Of a stretch of DNA of 64,000 bases, positions 19,688 to 28,805 are shown in pieces. Position numbers and translations under genes: made by a program. The notes beneath the pieces were generated by a model. The model worked only from the letters and a program-made list of their open reading frames with translations. It was not told the DNA's origin and did not search any database. The stretch comes from Streptococcus mitis. Lineage in GTDB: Bacteria > Bacillota > Bacilli > Lactobacillales > Streptococcaceae. Positions within the stretch are counted from its first letter, which is position 1. Every line of letters starts with the position of its first letter. The stretch is from NCBI RefSeq assembly GCF_000722765.2, contig NZ_CP028415.1:874501-938500 (forward strand), in the 5' to 3' direction.

Positions 19688-19933
19688 ATGAAAGGTAAAA
19701 TTGGGATATTTAAAATGAAACATTTTTTTGCAGGAATTGGTGAGATAAGATTTAGTAGTTATCTATTATCTCTATGCGTAGGACTAGCCTCTCTTTTTCA
19801 TATCTATGTAATAGGCTCTGAAATGAGTTTTGTGAAAATAGTATTATCTATTTTGGGAGTCATATTTGTATGTATTTTAACTATTGCTCGAATTTATAGA
19901 AGGTTTTTCTATAATAAAAATAAACTTGACTAG
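19688..19933 (+). CDS. Small membrane protein, unknown
   Basis: 81 residues with two hydrophobic segments (~22-45 and 48-67) and basic ends (IYRRFFYNKNKLD). It could start at ATG 19688 or at the Met ten codons in (19715). Only a weak AAAG precedes the first. Part of the same row of small membrane ORFs; no recognised domain. Confidence 0.45.
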   Translation: MKGKIGIFKMKHFFAGIGEIRFSSYLLSLCVGLASLFHIYVIGSEMSFVKIVLSILGVIFVCILTIARIYRRFFYNKNKLD

Positions 19934-20057
19934 AATAGTATGAATTAGTTAATCAATTGGAACGATTATTCTTTGTGATACTATACCACTTTTAAGTTTT
20001 TACATTAAACAGCTGGCTGAAGTGAAAGTTGTTTCTCTTAGAAAGGAAAACCTCAAA

Positions 20058-20750
20058 TTGTCCTACAAATTTCTACTTTTCGACCTTGACCACACTCTTC
20101 TTGATTTTGATGTTGCTGAGGATGTGGCTTTGACCCAACTTCTAAAAGAAGAAGGAGTTGCGGATATTCAGGCTTATAAAGACTATTATGTTCCTATGAA
20201 CAAGGCTCTCTGGAAGGACTTGGAGCAAAAGAAAATTAGTAAACAAGAGCTGGTTAACACGCGCTTTTCTCGTTTATTTGCTCACTTTGGACAGGAAAAA
20301 GACGGTAGTTTTCTAGCCCAGCGTTACCAATTTTACCTCGCTCAACAGGGACAAACTTTTTTAGGCGCTCATAAACTCTTAGACAACCTCATTGAGCGAG
20401 ATTATGAGCTATATGCTGCGACAAATGGGATTACTGCCATTCAGACGGGACGTTTGGCTCAATCTGGTCTAGCACCTTATTTCAATCAAGTTTTTATCTC
20501 TGAACAGCTACAAACACAAAAGCCTGATGCTCTCTTTTATGAAAAAATTGGTCAGCAGATTGAAGTTTTTAGCAAAGAAAAGACGCTGATGATTGGAGAT
20601 TCTCTAACCGCCGACATTCAAGGTGGCAATAATGCGGGGATTGACACTATCTGGTACAATCCTCATCACCTCGAAAATCACACACAAGCCCAGCCAACCT
20701 ACGAAGTCCATTCTTACCAAGACTTGCTGGATTGTTTAGATAAACTGTAA
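20058..20750 (+). CDS. YjjG-type HAD phosphatase (noncanonical pyrimidine nucleotidase)
   Basis: 230-residue HAD hydrolase. Motif I is DLDHTLLDFD, motif II includes ATNGI, and motif III/IV is MIGDSLTADIQGG. The TLLDFD variant is typical of YjjG/YfnB 5'-nucleotidases, which dephosphorylate (d)UMP and modified pyrimidine nucleotides. I prefer the TTG at 20058 (MSYKFLLF), ~10 nt after AAAGGA. The frame extends to a GTG at 20022. Placement before ung and mutX fits nucleotide-pool cleaning. Confidence 0.82.
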   Translation: MSYKFLLFDLDHTLLDFDVAEDVALTQLLKEEGVADIQAYKDYYVPMNKALWKDLEQKKISKQELVNTRFSRLFAHFGQEKDGSFLAQRYQFYLAQQGQTFLGAHKLLDNLIERDYELYAATNGITAIQTGRLAQSGLAPYFNQVFISEQLQTQKPDALFYEKIGQQIEVFSKEKTLMIGDSLTADIQGGNNAGIDTIWYNPHHLENHTQAQPTYEVHSYQDLLDCLDKL

Positions 20751-20783
20751 AAAGTGGTTTAGATAGCCACTTTTTGCTATAAT
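20749..20783 (+). terminator. Terminator followed at once by the ung promoter
   Basis: Stem AAAAAGTGG (20749-20757) with CCACTTTTT (20767-20775) ends the HAD gene. Three bases later a TG-extended -10 TATAAT (20778-20783) starts the ung-mutX-pyrC unit. Confidence 0.78.
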
Positions 20784-20810
20784 AGAGGCAGTAAAATGAA
20801 GGAGTTGACT

Positions 20811-21464
20811 ATGGAACACTCGTCTTGGCATGCTTTGATTAAGGAGCAATTACCTGAGGGTTATTTCGGGAAAATCAATCAGTTTATGGAGCAGGTCTAT
20901 TCTCAAGGGACTATTTATCCGCCCAAAGAAAAGGTTTTTCAGGCTCTCTTGACAACACCGCTTGAAGAAGTTAAGGTGGTGATTCTAGGGCAAGATCCCT
21001 ATCACGGGCCAGGTCAAGCGCAGGGCTTGAGTTTTTCTGTACCCGACTCTATCCCAGCTCCGCCATCCTTGCAAAATATCTTGAAAGAATTGTCAGATGA
21101 TCTTGGCGTTAAGAAATCCCATGATTTGACAGCTTGGGCTGAGCAAGGAGTCTTGCTTCTCAATGCTTGTTTGACGGTTCCTGCTGGACAGGCCAATGGT
21201 CATGCCGGTCAGATATGGGAGCCTTTTACTGATGCTGTGATTCAGGTGGTCAATCATCTAGATAGACCAGTTGTTTTTGTACTCTGGGGAGCTTATGCAC
21301 GTAAGAAGAAGGCCTTAGTTACCAATCCTCATCACTTGATTATCGAATCAGCCCATCCCAGTCCTTTATCAGTTTATAGAGGATTTTGGGGTTCCAAGCC
21401 TTTTTCCAAGGCCAATGCATTCTTAAAAGAGACAGGACAAGAGCCAATCGATTGGCTTAGATAA
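20811..21464 (+). CDS. ung: Uracil-DNA glycosylase
   Basis: 217-residue family 1 UDG that removes uracil from DNA. The water-activating loop [13 protein letters not shown] holds the catalytic Asp, and the minor-groove loop [10 protein letters not shown] holds the His. ATG 20811 follows AAGGAG by 7 nt; an in-frame ATG at 20796 overlaps that RBS. Followed after 9 nt by mutX. Confidence 0.96.
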   Translation: MEHSSWHALIKEQLPEGYFGKINQFMEQVYSQGTIYPPKEKVFQALLTTPLEEVKVVILGQDPYHGPGQAQGLSFSVPDSIPAPPSLQNILKELSDDLGVKKSHDLTAWAEQGVLLLNACLTVPAGQANGHAGQIWEPFTDAVIQVVNHLDRPVVFVLWGAYARKKKALVTNPHHLIIESAHPSPLSVYRGFWGSKPFSKANAFLKETGQEPIDWLR

Positions 21465-21473
21465 GGAGAGAAT

Positions 21474-21938
21474 ATGCCTCAGTTAGCGACGATTTGCTAC
21501 ATTGATAACGGGAAAGAACTGCTCATGCTTCATCGCAATAAAAAGCCAAATGATGTCCATGCGGGTAAATGGATTGGTGTGGGTGGTAAGCTAGAAAGAG
21601 GTGAGACCCCTCAGGAATGCGCGGCGCGTGAAATCCTTGAAGAAACAGGGCTCAAAGCCAAGCCAGTTCTAAAAGGTGTCATCACTTTTCCTGAATTCAC
21701 ACCAGATTTAGACTGGTACACCTATGTTTTTAAGGTGACAGAGTTTGAGGGGGATTTGATTGACTGTAATGAGGGGACGTTAGAATGGGTTCCCTATGAC
21801 GAGGTTTTGAGCAAGCCGACTTGGGAAGGTGACCATACCTTTGTTGAGTGGCTTTTAGAGGATAAACCCTTCTTTTCAGCCAAGTTTGTTTATGATGGGG
21901 ATAAATTGTTGGATACCCAAGTTGATTTCTATGAATAA
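21474..21938 (+). CDS. mutX: 8-oxo-dGTP diphosphatase MutX (Nudix)
   Basis: 154-residue Nudix hydrolase that clears oxidised dGTP. The Nudix box is complete: GKLERGETPQECAAREILEETGL (G x5 E x7 REUxEExGU), residues ~39-60. A RBS (GGAGAG) precedes the ATG. It forms a DNA-repair pair with ung and lies 12 nt before pyrC. Confidence 0.93.
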   Translation: MPQLATICYIDNGKELLMLHRNKKPNDVHAGKWIGVGGKLERGETPQECAAREILEETGLKAKPVLKGVITFPEFTPDLDWYTYVFKVTEFEGDLIDCNEGTLEWVPYDEVLSKPTWEGDHTFVEWLLEDKPFFSAKFVYDGDKLLDTQVDFYE

Positions 21939-21950
21939 AGGAGAAAGCAG

Positions 21951-23219
21951 ATGCTACTAATCAAAAATGGTCGTGTAATGGATCCCAAGTCTGGTTTGGA
22001 TCAAGTGTGTGATGTCTTAGTTCAAGATGGGAAAATTGTCAAAATTGCGCCTGAGATCAAAGAAGAAGGAGCAGAAATAATTGATGCTACTGGTCTTGTA
22101 GTTGCTCCTGGCTTGGTCGATATTCATGTTCATTTCCGTGAACCTGGTCAGACCCACAAGGAGGATATCCATACTGGTGCCCTAGCAGCCGCTGCAGGTG
22201 GTTTTACAACGGTTGTCATGATGGCTAATACTAGTCCAACTATTTCAGAAGTGGAGACTTTACAAGAAGTTCTCCAGTCAGCTGCCAAAGAGAAGATTCA
22301 TGTTAAGACGGTTGCGACCATTACTAAAAATTTTAATGGGCAAGATTTGACTGACTTTAAAGAACTCTTAGAAGCTGGTGCAGTCGGTTTTTCTGATGAT
22401 GGTATTCCGCTTGAAAGCAGTAAAGTTGTCAAGGAAGCCATGGAAGAAGCCAAAAAGCTTAATACCTTTATTAGTCTCCATGAGGAAGATCCAGGTTTGA
22501 ATGGGATTCTTGGCTTTAACGAAAATATTGCTAAAGAACATTTCCATATCTGCGGTGCGACTGGGGTGGCTGAGTATGCTATGATGGCGCGTGATGTCAT
22601 GATTGCCTATGCAACCAAGGCCCATGTTCATATTCAGCATTTGTCTAAGGAAGAGAGTGTTAAAGTAGTTGAGTTTGCTCAGGGGCTAGGTGCGCAAGTC
22701 ACAGCAGAAGTAGCGCCACAGCATTTCTCTAAGACAGAAGCACTTCTTTTGACACAAGGAAGCAATGCCAAGATGAATCCGCCGCTTCGTTTGGAATCAG
22801 ACCGTCGTGCTGTTATTGAAGGTCTCAAATCAGGCGTCATCACAGTTATTGCGACGGACCACGCCCCTCACCATGCAGATGAGAAAAACGTTGAGGATAT
22901 TACCAAAGCACCATCTGGTATGACTGGTTTGGAAACTTCTCTTTCCCTCGGTTTAACTTATTTGGTGGAAGCTGGTGAGTTGAGTTTGATGGAATTACTA
23001 GAAAAGACGACATACAACCCAGCCAAGCTTTACAATTTTGAAGCAGGTTACTTGGCTGAGAATGGTCCAGCGGATATCACTATTTTTGATGCTAAGGCTG
23101 ACCGCCTTGTGGACTCCCATTTTGCTTCAAAAGCAGCTAATTCACCATTCATCGGTGAAACCTTAAAAGGGCAGGTTAAATATACCATCTGTAAGGGACA
23201 AATTGTCTATCAAAACTAG
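21951..23219 (+). CDS. pyrC: Dihydroorotase
   Basis: 422-residue type I dihydroorotase, which cyclises carbamoyl-aspartate to dihydroorotate in pyrimidine synthesis. Zinc ligands: HVHFREPG near residue 60, later histidines (LHEED, HIQHLS) and the catalytic Asp in ATDHAPHH (~304). RBS AAAGGAG. In many streptococci pyrC stands apart from other pyr genes with ung-mutX, as here. Confidence 0.95.
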   Translation: MLLIKNGRVMDPKSGLDQVCDVLVQDGKIVKIAPEIKEEGAEIIDATGLVVAPGLVDIHVHFREPGQTHKEDIHTGALAAAAGGFTTVVMMANTSPTISEVETLQEVLQSAAKEKIHVKTVATITKNFNGQDLTDFKELLEAGAVGFSDDGIPLESSKVVKEAMEEAKKLNTFISLHEEDPGLNGILGFNENIAKEHFHICGATGVAEYAMMARDVMIAYATKAHVHIQHLSKEESVKVVEFAQGLGAQVTAEVAPQHFSKTEALLLTQGSNAKMNPPLRLESDRRAVIEGLKSGVITVIATDHAPHHADEKNVEDITKAPSGMTGLETSLSLGLTYLVEAGELSLMELLEKTTYNPAKLYNFEAGYLAENGPADITIFDAKADRLVDSHFASKAANSPFIGETLKGQVKYTICKGQIVYQN

Positions 23220-23259
23220 GTGGAAGTCTGATCTGTAAACAAAAAGATAGAGAGCCTAT

Positions 23260-24612
23260 ATGTACCAAACCCATCATTTTAAAGACAAATTTATCTTATT
23301 TTTAAAGATATTTTTCCCTATCCTGATTTATCAATTTGCCAATTATTCTGCCTCTTTTGTTGATACGACTATGACTGGCCAATACAATACCATGGACTTG
23401 GCTGGTGTGTCTATGGCAACCAGTATCTGGAACCCTTTCTTTACCTTTCTAACAGGGATTGTATCGGCCTTGGTGCCCATCATTGGTCACCATCTTGGTC
23501 GAGGCAAAAAGGAAGAGGTTGCGTCTGATTTTTACCAGTTTATTTATTTGGCCTTGGGTCTATCTGTGGTCTTGCTGGGGATGGTACTTTTTTTGGCACC
23601 ACCAATCTTGAATCATATTGGACTAGAAGTACCAGTGGCGGCAGTAGCAGTTCGTTATCTCTGGTTTTTATCTATCGGGATTATCCCCCTGTTGCTCTTT
23701 AGTGTCATTCGCTCCTTGCTGGATTCGCTGGGGTTGACCAAACTGTCTATGTATCTCATGCTTTTGTTACTTCCCTTGAATAGTGGATTTAACTATCTCT
23801 TGATTTACGGGGCCTTTGGTGTTCCAGAACTGGGAGGTGCTGGTTCAGGTTTAGGAACTTCTTTGGCCTACTGGGTCTTGCTGGGGATTTCTGTTCTGGT
23901 TCTATTTAAACAGACGAAGCTCAAAGCCTTACACCTTGAGAAACGAATTCCTCTTAATATGGATAAAATTAAGGAAGGGGTTCGCTTAGGTCTTCCTATT
24001 GGGGGGACTGTCTTCGCGGAAGTGGCTATCTTTTCTGTGGTTGGTTTGATTATGGCTAAGTTCTCATCCTTGATTATCGCTAGTCACCAGTCAGCTATGA
24101 ACTTTTCAACTCTCATGTACGCCTTTCCTATGAGTATCTCATCGGCTATGGCTATTGTCGTTTCCTATGAAGTGGGAGCCAAGAGATTTGATGATGCGAA
24201 AACTTATATTGGTCTAGGAAGATGGACAGCCCTTATTTTTGCAGGTTTTACCTTAACCTTCCTTTACATTTTTAGAGGAAATGTAGCCAGTCTTTATGGT
24301 AACAACCCAGAATTCATCGATTTGACAGCGCGCTTTTTAACTTATAGTCTTTTTTTTCAGTTAGCAGATACCTTTGCGGCACCGCTTCAGGGAATTTTAA
24401 GGGGTTATAAGGATACAGTTATTCCTTTTTACCTTGGTTTGGTTGGTTATTGGGGCGTAGCAATTCCAGTGGCTATGCTATTTGATTCCCTAACAGATTT
24501 TGGAGCTTATTCTTATTGGATTGGTTTGATTATTAGTCTAATTGTAAGTGGGGCCCTCTACCGTTGGCGTTTAACTGTGATTATGAAGAGATTTGAATCT
24601 AGAAAAGCTTGA
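23260..24612 (+). CDS. MATE-family efflux transporter
   Basis: 450-residue, 12-helix cation-coupled exporter. The two MATE halves are visible: an N-half starting at FKIFFPILIYQFANYSASFVDTTMTGQYNT, and a C-half from GVRLGLPIGGTVFAEVAIFSVVG. It is related to the DinF branch, but DinF proper sits at recA in pneumococci, so no symbol is given. Substrate unknown. It follows pyrC by 40 nt and may be cotranscribed. Confidence 0.9.
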   Translation: MYQTHHFKDKFILFLKIFFPILIYQFANYSASFVDTTMTGQYNTMDLAGVSMATSIWNPFFTFLTGIVSALVPIIGHHLGRGKKEEVASDFYQFIYLALGLSVVLLGMVLFLAPPILNHIGLEVPVAAVAVRYLWFLSIGIIPLLLFSVIRSLLDSLGLTKLSMYLMLLLLPLNSGFNYLLIYGAFGVPELGGAGSGLGTSLAYWVLLGISVLVLFKQTKLKALHLEKRIPLNMDKIKEGVRLGLPIGGTVFAEVAIFSVVGLIMAKFSSLIIASHQSAMNFSTLMYAFPMSISSAMAIVVSYEVGAKRFDDAKTYIGLGRWTALIFAGFTLTFLYIFRGNVASLYGNNPEFIDLTARFLTYSLFFQLADTFAAPLQGILRGYKDTVIPFYLGLVGYWGVAIPVAMLFDSLTDFGAYSYWIGLIISLIVSGALYRWRLTVIMKRFESRKA

Positions 24613-24756
24613 TTTTTAGAATTCCTGCAAGCAAAAATATCCTTCCTTATCTGCATTATTTTTGCTATAGTTAAATTAGTAGTAGGCAAATGAGAATTTC
24701 AAAAATATAGAAACCATTGATATTCCAAGCTACTTTACTGGTATCAAATATAAAGA

Positions 24757-24789
24757 AAAAGAAGTTGCTTATTTTTAGCAGCTTCTTTT
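24757..24789. terminator. Terminator between MATE gene and xerS
   Basis: AAAAGAAGTTGCT (24757-24769) pairs with AGCAGCTTCTTTT (24777-24789), one T-G pair. A/T-rich on both sides, so it can serve both convergent genes. Confidence 0.75.
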
Positions 24790-24826
24790 CTTGACATATA
24801 TTTTACATAAGTTATATTACGTAAAA

Positions 24827-25897
24827 TCATAAACTATCCAAGGCATTCTTTTGTTCATCATTGACGATATGAGTATAGAGGTCTGTGACTTGTGTACTGG
24901 CGTGTCCTAGTTGGTGGCTGACTAAAACTTGCGATTTAGTAGCATCATAGAGCCTAGTTGCTAGGGTATGGCGCAGTTTATGGGGGGTTACACGGACTTT
25001 GAAGTCCTCAGAATACTTAGCAACCATTTTCTCAACGCTGGAAGCATCGATACGATTAGGAACACCTCTGTAGAGTGTCAAAAAAAGAGCTGTATCTGTT
25101 TTTTCCGTTTTATAGCGTTGATTCCGAATGGCCAGATAATTTTCTAAATAAGGTTTTGCAAAGGCAGCGACATTGACAGAGTCACGTTTGCCACCTTTTC
25201 GAGTAACATCAATAACCATCATTTTGAGGTTGAGATCTCTTAGATCCAGATTAACAGCTTCAGATAAGCGGACACCAGACGCCAAGAGAAGGGCGATAAT
25301 GGCCAAATCACGTTCTTTATTTTTATTAAATGAAGATAGGGCGCGATTTGAAAGTTGTTGTGGATACTCTTGGTCAATATAAGTTAGAAAACCCTCTGTT
25401 TCATCACCAAGAAAGAGTTTTTGCTTGATGTTTTCAGCTCTGGCAGCAAGTGTTTCTTTCTTTTTCTTTGTTGAAACTTTCTTCATTACATTACGATAGA
25501 AATAAGGTTCGCCCTGGTCGTTTTCAACCTCCTCAGTCAGATACTTGTAAAGACTAGAAAGTGCTGACAAAGTCCGATTGATGGTTGTCTGAGAAACTCC
25601 TTGCTTGGTTGTATTAGCATTCAGCAAAGGACGTTCACGTAGGTAAAGGATAAAAGATTCCATGTCTTTCTTAGACATATTTTCCAAGACGGATAAAGAA
25701 ATATCGGATATTTTATCGGCATTTGAGATACCAGACTCTAAAACCCAGCTGAAAAATCGATCGTATTCCTTAAGGTATTCGTACAGGGTTGTAAAACTAT
25801 AAGGAACAGAAAGCTTAGATTGGTAGTATTCTAAAACAAACCAGGGCATGATTTGTTTTAGTTTGTCGATTCGTTCTAATAAAATCTCACGTTTCAT
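24827..25897 (-). CDS. xerS: Tyrosine recombinase XerS
   Basis: 356-residue single-protein Xer recombinase of streptococci/lactococci that resolves chromosome dimers at dif_SL. N-terminal SAM-like DNA-binding domain ~20-125. Catalytic domain with Arg in [10 protein letters not shown], the [11 protein letters not shown] box, His in QLGHAS, and the nucleophilic Tyr in TDLYTHI near the C-terminus. Its start faces the dif site 53 bp away, the standard streptococcal arrangement. Confidence 0.95.
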   Translation of the reverse strand: MKREILLERIDKLKQIMPWFVLEYYQSKLSVPYSFTTLYEYLKEYDRFFSWVLESGISNADKISDISLSVLENMSKKDMESFILYLRERPLLNANTTKQGVSQTTINRTLSALSSLYKYLTEEVENDQGEPYFYRNVMKKVSTKKKKETLAARAENIKQKLFLGDETEGFLTYIDQEYPQQLSNRALSSFNKNKERDLAIIALLLASGVRLSEAVNLDLRDLNLKMMVIDVTRKGGKRDSVNVAAFAKPYLENYLAIRNQRYKTEKTDTALFLTLYRGVPNRIDASSVEKMVAKYSEDFKVRVTPHKLRHTLATRLYDATKSQVLVSHQLGHASTQVTDLYTHIVNDEQKNALDSL

Positions 25898-25949
25898 GTA
25901 TTTTCTCCATAAATAAGTCTACTAGTAGTATAGCATAGGCTTATTTATT

Positions 25950-25980
25950 TTTCAAGAAAATTATAGTTTTTCGGAAAGAT
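25950..25980 (-). other. dif_SL chromosome dimer resolution site
   Basis: 31 bp whose minus-strand reading begins ATCTTTCCGAAAAACTATAA and continues to TTTCTTGAAA. It matches the streptococcal/lactococcal dif_SL as I remember it, and sits beside xerS. It marks the replication terminus; dominant gene orientation switches from plus to minus here. Confidence 0.92.
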
Positions 25981-26459
25981 GTTATAGAGCTTTTTAAAAA
26001 AGACTTAGACCTGAGTAAAAGGGATCTAAATCTTTGGAATTTCATTGTGAATCATTAGCTAGTGCTTTTTCTAGTTTCCAAATACTAAACCAGAATGAAA
26101 TAGTCAGCAGAATAAGGAAAATAAAAAAGAAGATTATCAGTAACGAAACTTCTGTTCATTCTACATAACTGAAGAGCTATATAAGGAGCTATGAGACACA
26201 AAATACATTGTATAATTGCTATTGTTTTCTTTTTCATAATTTTAATCTTACTGTACAGATTTGATACAGTAAACTCCTTTCTAGCTTTATGCTTTTCATT
26301 TCTAACTTGATTATAGTCTTATTTTTACCAAAGTTCAATTACTTGTATGTGAAATATCTTATCTGTAAAAAATAACCGATCTCATTGTTGAGAATCGGTT
26401 TTCTAATATATTTAATTAAGAAATTTATTTTTACATAACATAAATTATGTAAAAATCTC
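25981..26459. other. Intergenic region right of dif
   Basis: AT-rich, no convincing large gene. It contains a possible 39-residue membrane peptide ORF (26191-26310, MRHKIHCIIAIVFFFIILIL...) preceded by AAGGAG, but with only 2 nt spacing. At 26374-26402 it contains a terminator (AACCGATCTCA / TGAGAATCGGTT, then TT). Confidence 0.45.
26374..26402. terminator. Hairpin terminator near the clc 3' end
   Basis: AACCGAT-CTCA, loop TTGT, TGAG-A-ATCGGTT (one bulged A), then a T-rich flank on the plus strand and an A/T-rich flank on the minus strand. It lies 58 bp past the clc stop. Confidence 0.65.
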
Positions 26460-28010
26460 CTACAACAACAAATCTTTGACTTTTCCAATTTCACTTTTTG
26501 GAATAACTAGGTGAATCATATCTCCGAGATACATTCTGGTTGAACCGTTAACGGTTTGGCTTTTACCGTTATGGACTTGGGTGGTGATGAGTACGTTATG
26601 TGGCAGGCTGAGTTCATGAACCTGTTTTCCAGCGATTTTGTCAGAAACAGGGATTTCAATGAGAGTGACTTCTCCTTCATCTGTCGCTTCTTCTGGCAGC
26701 ATTTTTTCCAACATAGCCTCATAGACTGGTGCACCCTTGAGTAGATCCATGATGATGTAGGCAACTAGGGTCACAAGTCCGAGTGGCATGAGATTGCGAA
26801 TATCTCCTACCATCTCAGTTACGAGTATCATAGCAGTTAAGGGAGCCTTGGATATTGCTCCAAAATAGCCACTCATTCCCAGAATGACAAATATAGGGAA
26901 TTGCTCTTGACTGACAAGCCCAAGATTGACACAAATAACACCAACTAGGGCACCAAGTAAGGAACCAAGAGCCAAAATCGGTAGGAAAATTCCTCCTGGA
27001 AGGCCACTTCCATAGCTAATCATGCTCCAAACAAAGCGAATCAAAAAGTACGCTAATAGAACTTGAAAACTAAAATCTTGCTTAGTCAGGGAAAGAACCA
27101 GCTGATTTCCACCACCAAGGATTTGGGGTAAGAAGATTCCGACTGGTATGATGAGAATGAAGGCAAGAATTGGATAATAAGCTCTATCCAAATGGATTTT
27201 CTGACCAAGCCAATCATAAACTCGACCAACATTGAGCACAGCTTTCTCATAGAGAAAACCGGAAAGGCCTAGAAAAATCCCCATAAGGAGGTAAATCCAA
27301 TACTGATCCAAGGTCATGAGAGGGATATTATCAGGCATGTCTAGCACTGGCGTTAGGCCAAATATGAGCAGAGAAACAAAGTTTGCTACGAGACTAGCTG
27401 CGAGAGTAGATACCCAGAAAAAGCGTGAAAAATGGTGATAAACTTCTTCTACCACAAAGAGAAGTCCTGCAATCGGTGCATTAAAGGCTGCGGCTAAACC
27501 TGCGGCAGCTCCACTAGCAATCAAGGATCGTTCCTCTACTGGACTGGATTTGAGCCATTTGGCAATTCCTTTACCACCAACCGCTCCAAGTTGAATACTT
27601 GGTCCTTCACGTCCTAGCATAAGGCCACTAGCAATAGCCAAAATTCCTAGAATATATTTTTTCCAAAGTACGCCCCACCAGTTGAGAGTCATCAATCCCT
27701 TTAATTCGGCTTCAACTTGAGGAATTCCTGAGCCTTTGATGTCTTTTTCTGACCGAGTTAATTTCGCACTGAACCAACAAACTATTAAATAAAATAGACC
27801 AATGATAAAAAGATTGCGCACTAGGTGCGCTTGATCTTGATAAAGTCCTTGTATCAGGTGGAATCCTTTTTCGATTGAAAACCGAAAAGATCCAACGATG
27901 ATCCCAACGACAAGACCGACGATGATTCCTCGTCCAACTTGGGATAATATGGTGCTTGAGGCAAAGGCAAATTCTTTCTTGGAACTGAGTGTTTCTGACT
28001 GTTCCTCCAT
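26460..28010 (-). CDS. ClC-type chloride channel/H+ antiporter with RCK_C domain
   Basis: 516 residues. ClC membrane core (~30-420) with the selectivity motifs GSGIPQVE, GREGPSIQLG (gating Glu present, indicating H+/Cl- exchange) and GGIFLP. A C-terminal TrkA_C/RCK_C regulatory domain fills ~440-516. Start ATG 28010 (MEEQSE) follows GAAGGA. The frame extends 20 codons further but would overlap rnhB. Probably cotranscribed with rbgA-rnhB. Confidence 0.88.
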   Translation of the reverse strand: MEEQSETLSSKKEFAFASSTILSQVGRGIIVGLVVGIIVGSFRFSIEKGFHLIQGLYQDQAHLVRNLFIIGLFYLIVCWFSAKLTRSEKDIKGSGIPQVEAELKGLMTLNWWGVLWKKYILGILAIASGLMLGREGPSIQLGAVGGKGIAKWLKSSPVEERSLIASGAAAGLAAAFNAPIAGLLFVVEEVYHHFSRFFWVSTLAASLVANFVSLLIFGLTPVLDMPDNIPLMTLDQYWIYLLMGIFLGLSGFLYEKAVLNVGRVYDWLGQKIHLDRAYYPILAFILIIPVGIFLPQILGGGNQLVLSLTKQDFSFQVLLAYFLIRFVWSMISYGSGLPGGIFLPILALGSLLGALVGVICVNLGLVSQEQFPIFVILGMSGYFGAISKAPLTAMILVTEMVGDIRNLMPLGLVTLVAYIIMDLLKGAPVYEAMLEKMLPEEATDEGEVTLIEIPVSDKIAGKQVHELSLPHNVLITTQVHNGKSQTVNGSTRMYLGDMIHLVIPKSEIGKVKDLLL

Positions 28011-28026
28011 AATCATTCCTTCTAAC

Positions 28027-28653
28027 TTAACTTTCTTTTTCTCCTGAAACCAGTGATTTAACGGGTTCAAAGCTGGTTCGGTGAATTGGGGTAACTCCTA
28101 GTTTTGTGAGGCCTTCCAGGTGTTTGGCTGTTCCATATCCTGCATTAGTAGCGAAATCATAGCCAGGGAACTGCTGATCGTATTCCTTCATCAATTCATC
28201 ACGTGTCACCTTGGCTACTATAGAAGCCGCTGCGATAGAGAGGGAATTAGCATCTCCTTTGATGATAGATGTTTGTGAAATTTGCAAATCCAGTTTCATG
28301 GCATCTATCAAAAGGTGATCAGGTTGAGGACTGAGCTGGGAGATTGCTTCCTGCATGGCCAGTTTGGTTGCTTCATAGATATTGACTTGATCGATGATAT
28401 GATTATCCATGATACCAATACCAATTGATAATGCTTTGTCTTGAACTGCTTGAAAAATCTCCAGATGTTTCTTTTTAGGAATTTTCTTGCTGTCGTTGAG
28501 ACCTTGAATCTTACAATTTTTAGGTAAAATAACGGCTGCAGCGACTACAGGCCCAGCCAGAGGACCTCGGCCGACCTCATCAACACCTGCTATCAAGGTC
28601 AATCCTTGCTTATACAGTTCTTTTTCGTAGGAAAGCATGGATTCCAAGCGCAA
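28027..28653 (-). CDS. rnhB: Ribonuclease HII, catalytic part
   Basis: RNase HII removes ribonucleotides and RNA primers from RNA-DNA hybrids. The catalytic domain is intact: [13 protein letters not shown] (first acidic residues), [21 protein letters not shown], and [20 protein letters not shown]. The full streptococcal protein is ~259 residues, but here the N-terminal ~50 are out of frame (see 28654-28805). As read, translation must start internally, at TTG 28653 or ATG 28638 (MLSYEKEL). Activity of such a form is uncertain. Confidence 0.85.
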   Translation of the reverse strand: MRLESMLSYEKELYKQGLTLIAGVDEVGRGPLAGPVVAAAVILPKNCKIQGLNDSKKIPKKKHLEIFQAVQDKALSIGIGIMDNHIIDQVNIYEATKLAMQEAISQLSPQPDHLLIDAMKLDLQISQTSIIKGDANSLSIAAASIVAKVTRDELMKEYDQQFPGYDFATNAGYGTAKHLEGLTKLGVTPIHRTSFEPVKSLVSGEKES

Positions 28654-28805
28654 ATTTTCATCTAATTCAGCTTGAATGTTTTTTTACGCTTGCTGATTTC
28701 CTTTTGAACTCCAGAGCGATTGTCCTTTTCAAGATCTAAAAAAATAGGGTTATCAAGGTCCTTGACTGTAGCAAGGAGTTCTTTTATCTCTTTAATCGTC
28801 GCCAT
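28654..28805 (-). pseudogene. rnhB: Frameshifted 5' part of rnhB
   Basis: The native start ATG (28803-28805) overlaps the rbgA stop by 14 bp and encodes MATIKEIKELLATVKDLDNP..., the known N-terminus of streptococcal RNase HII. After ..EISKRKK the frame breaks at a run of seven A (minus strand; plus 28679-28685). Eight would restore [16 protein letters not shown] and join the catalytic frame. Possible transcriptional slippage, real mutation or sequencing error. Confidence 0.8.

Noticed and set aside
24613-24756. Small gene between the MATE gene and the terminator
   Set aside because: All frames are closed within a few codons; only AT-rich spacer.
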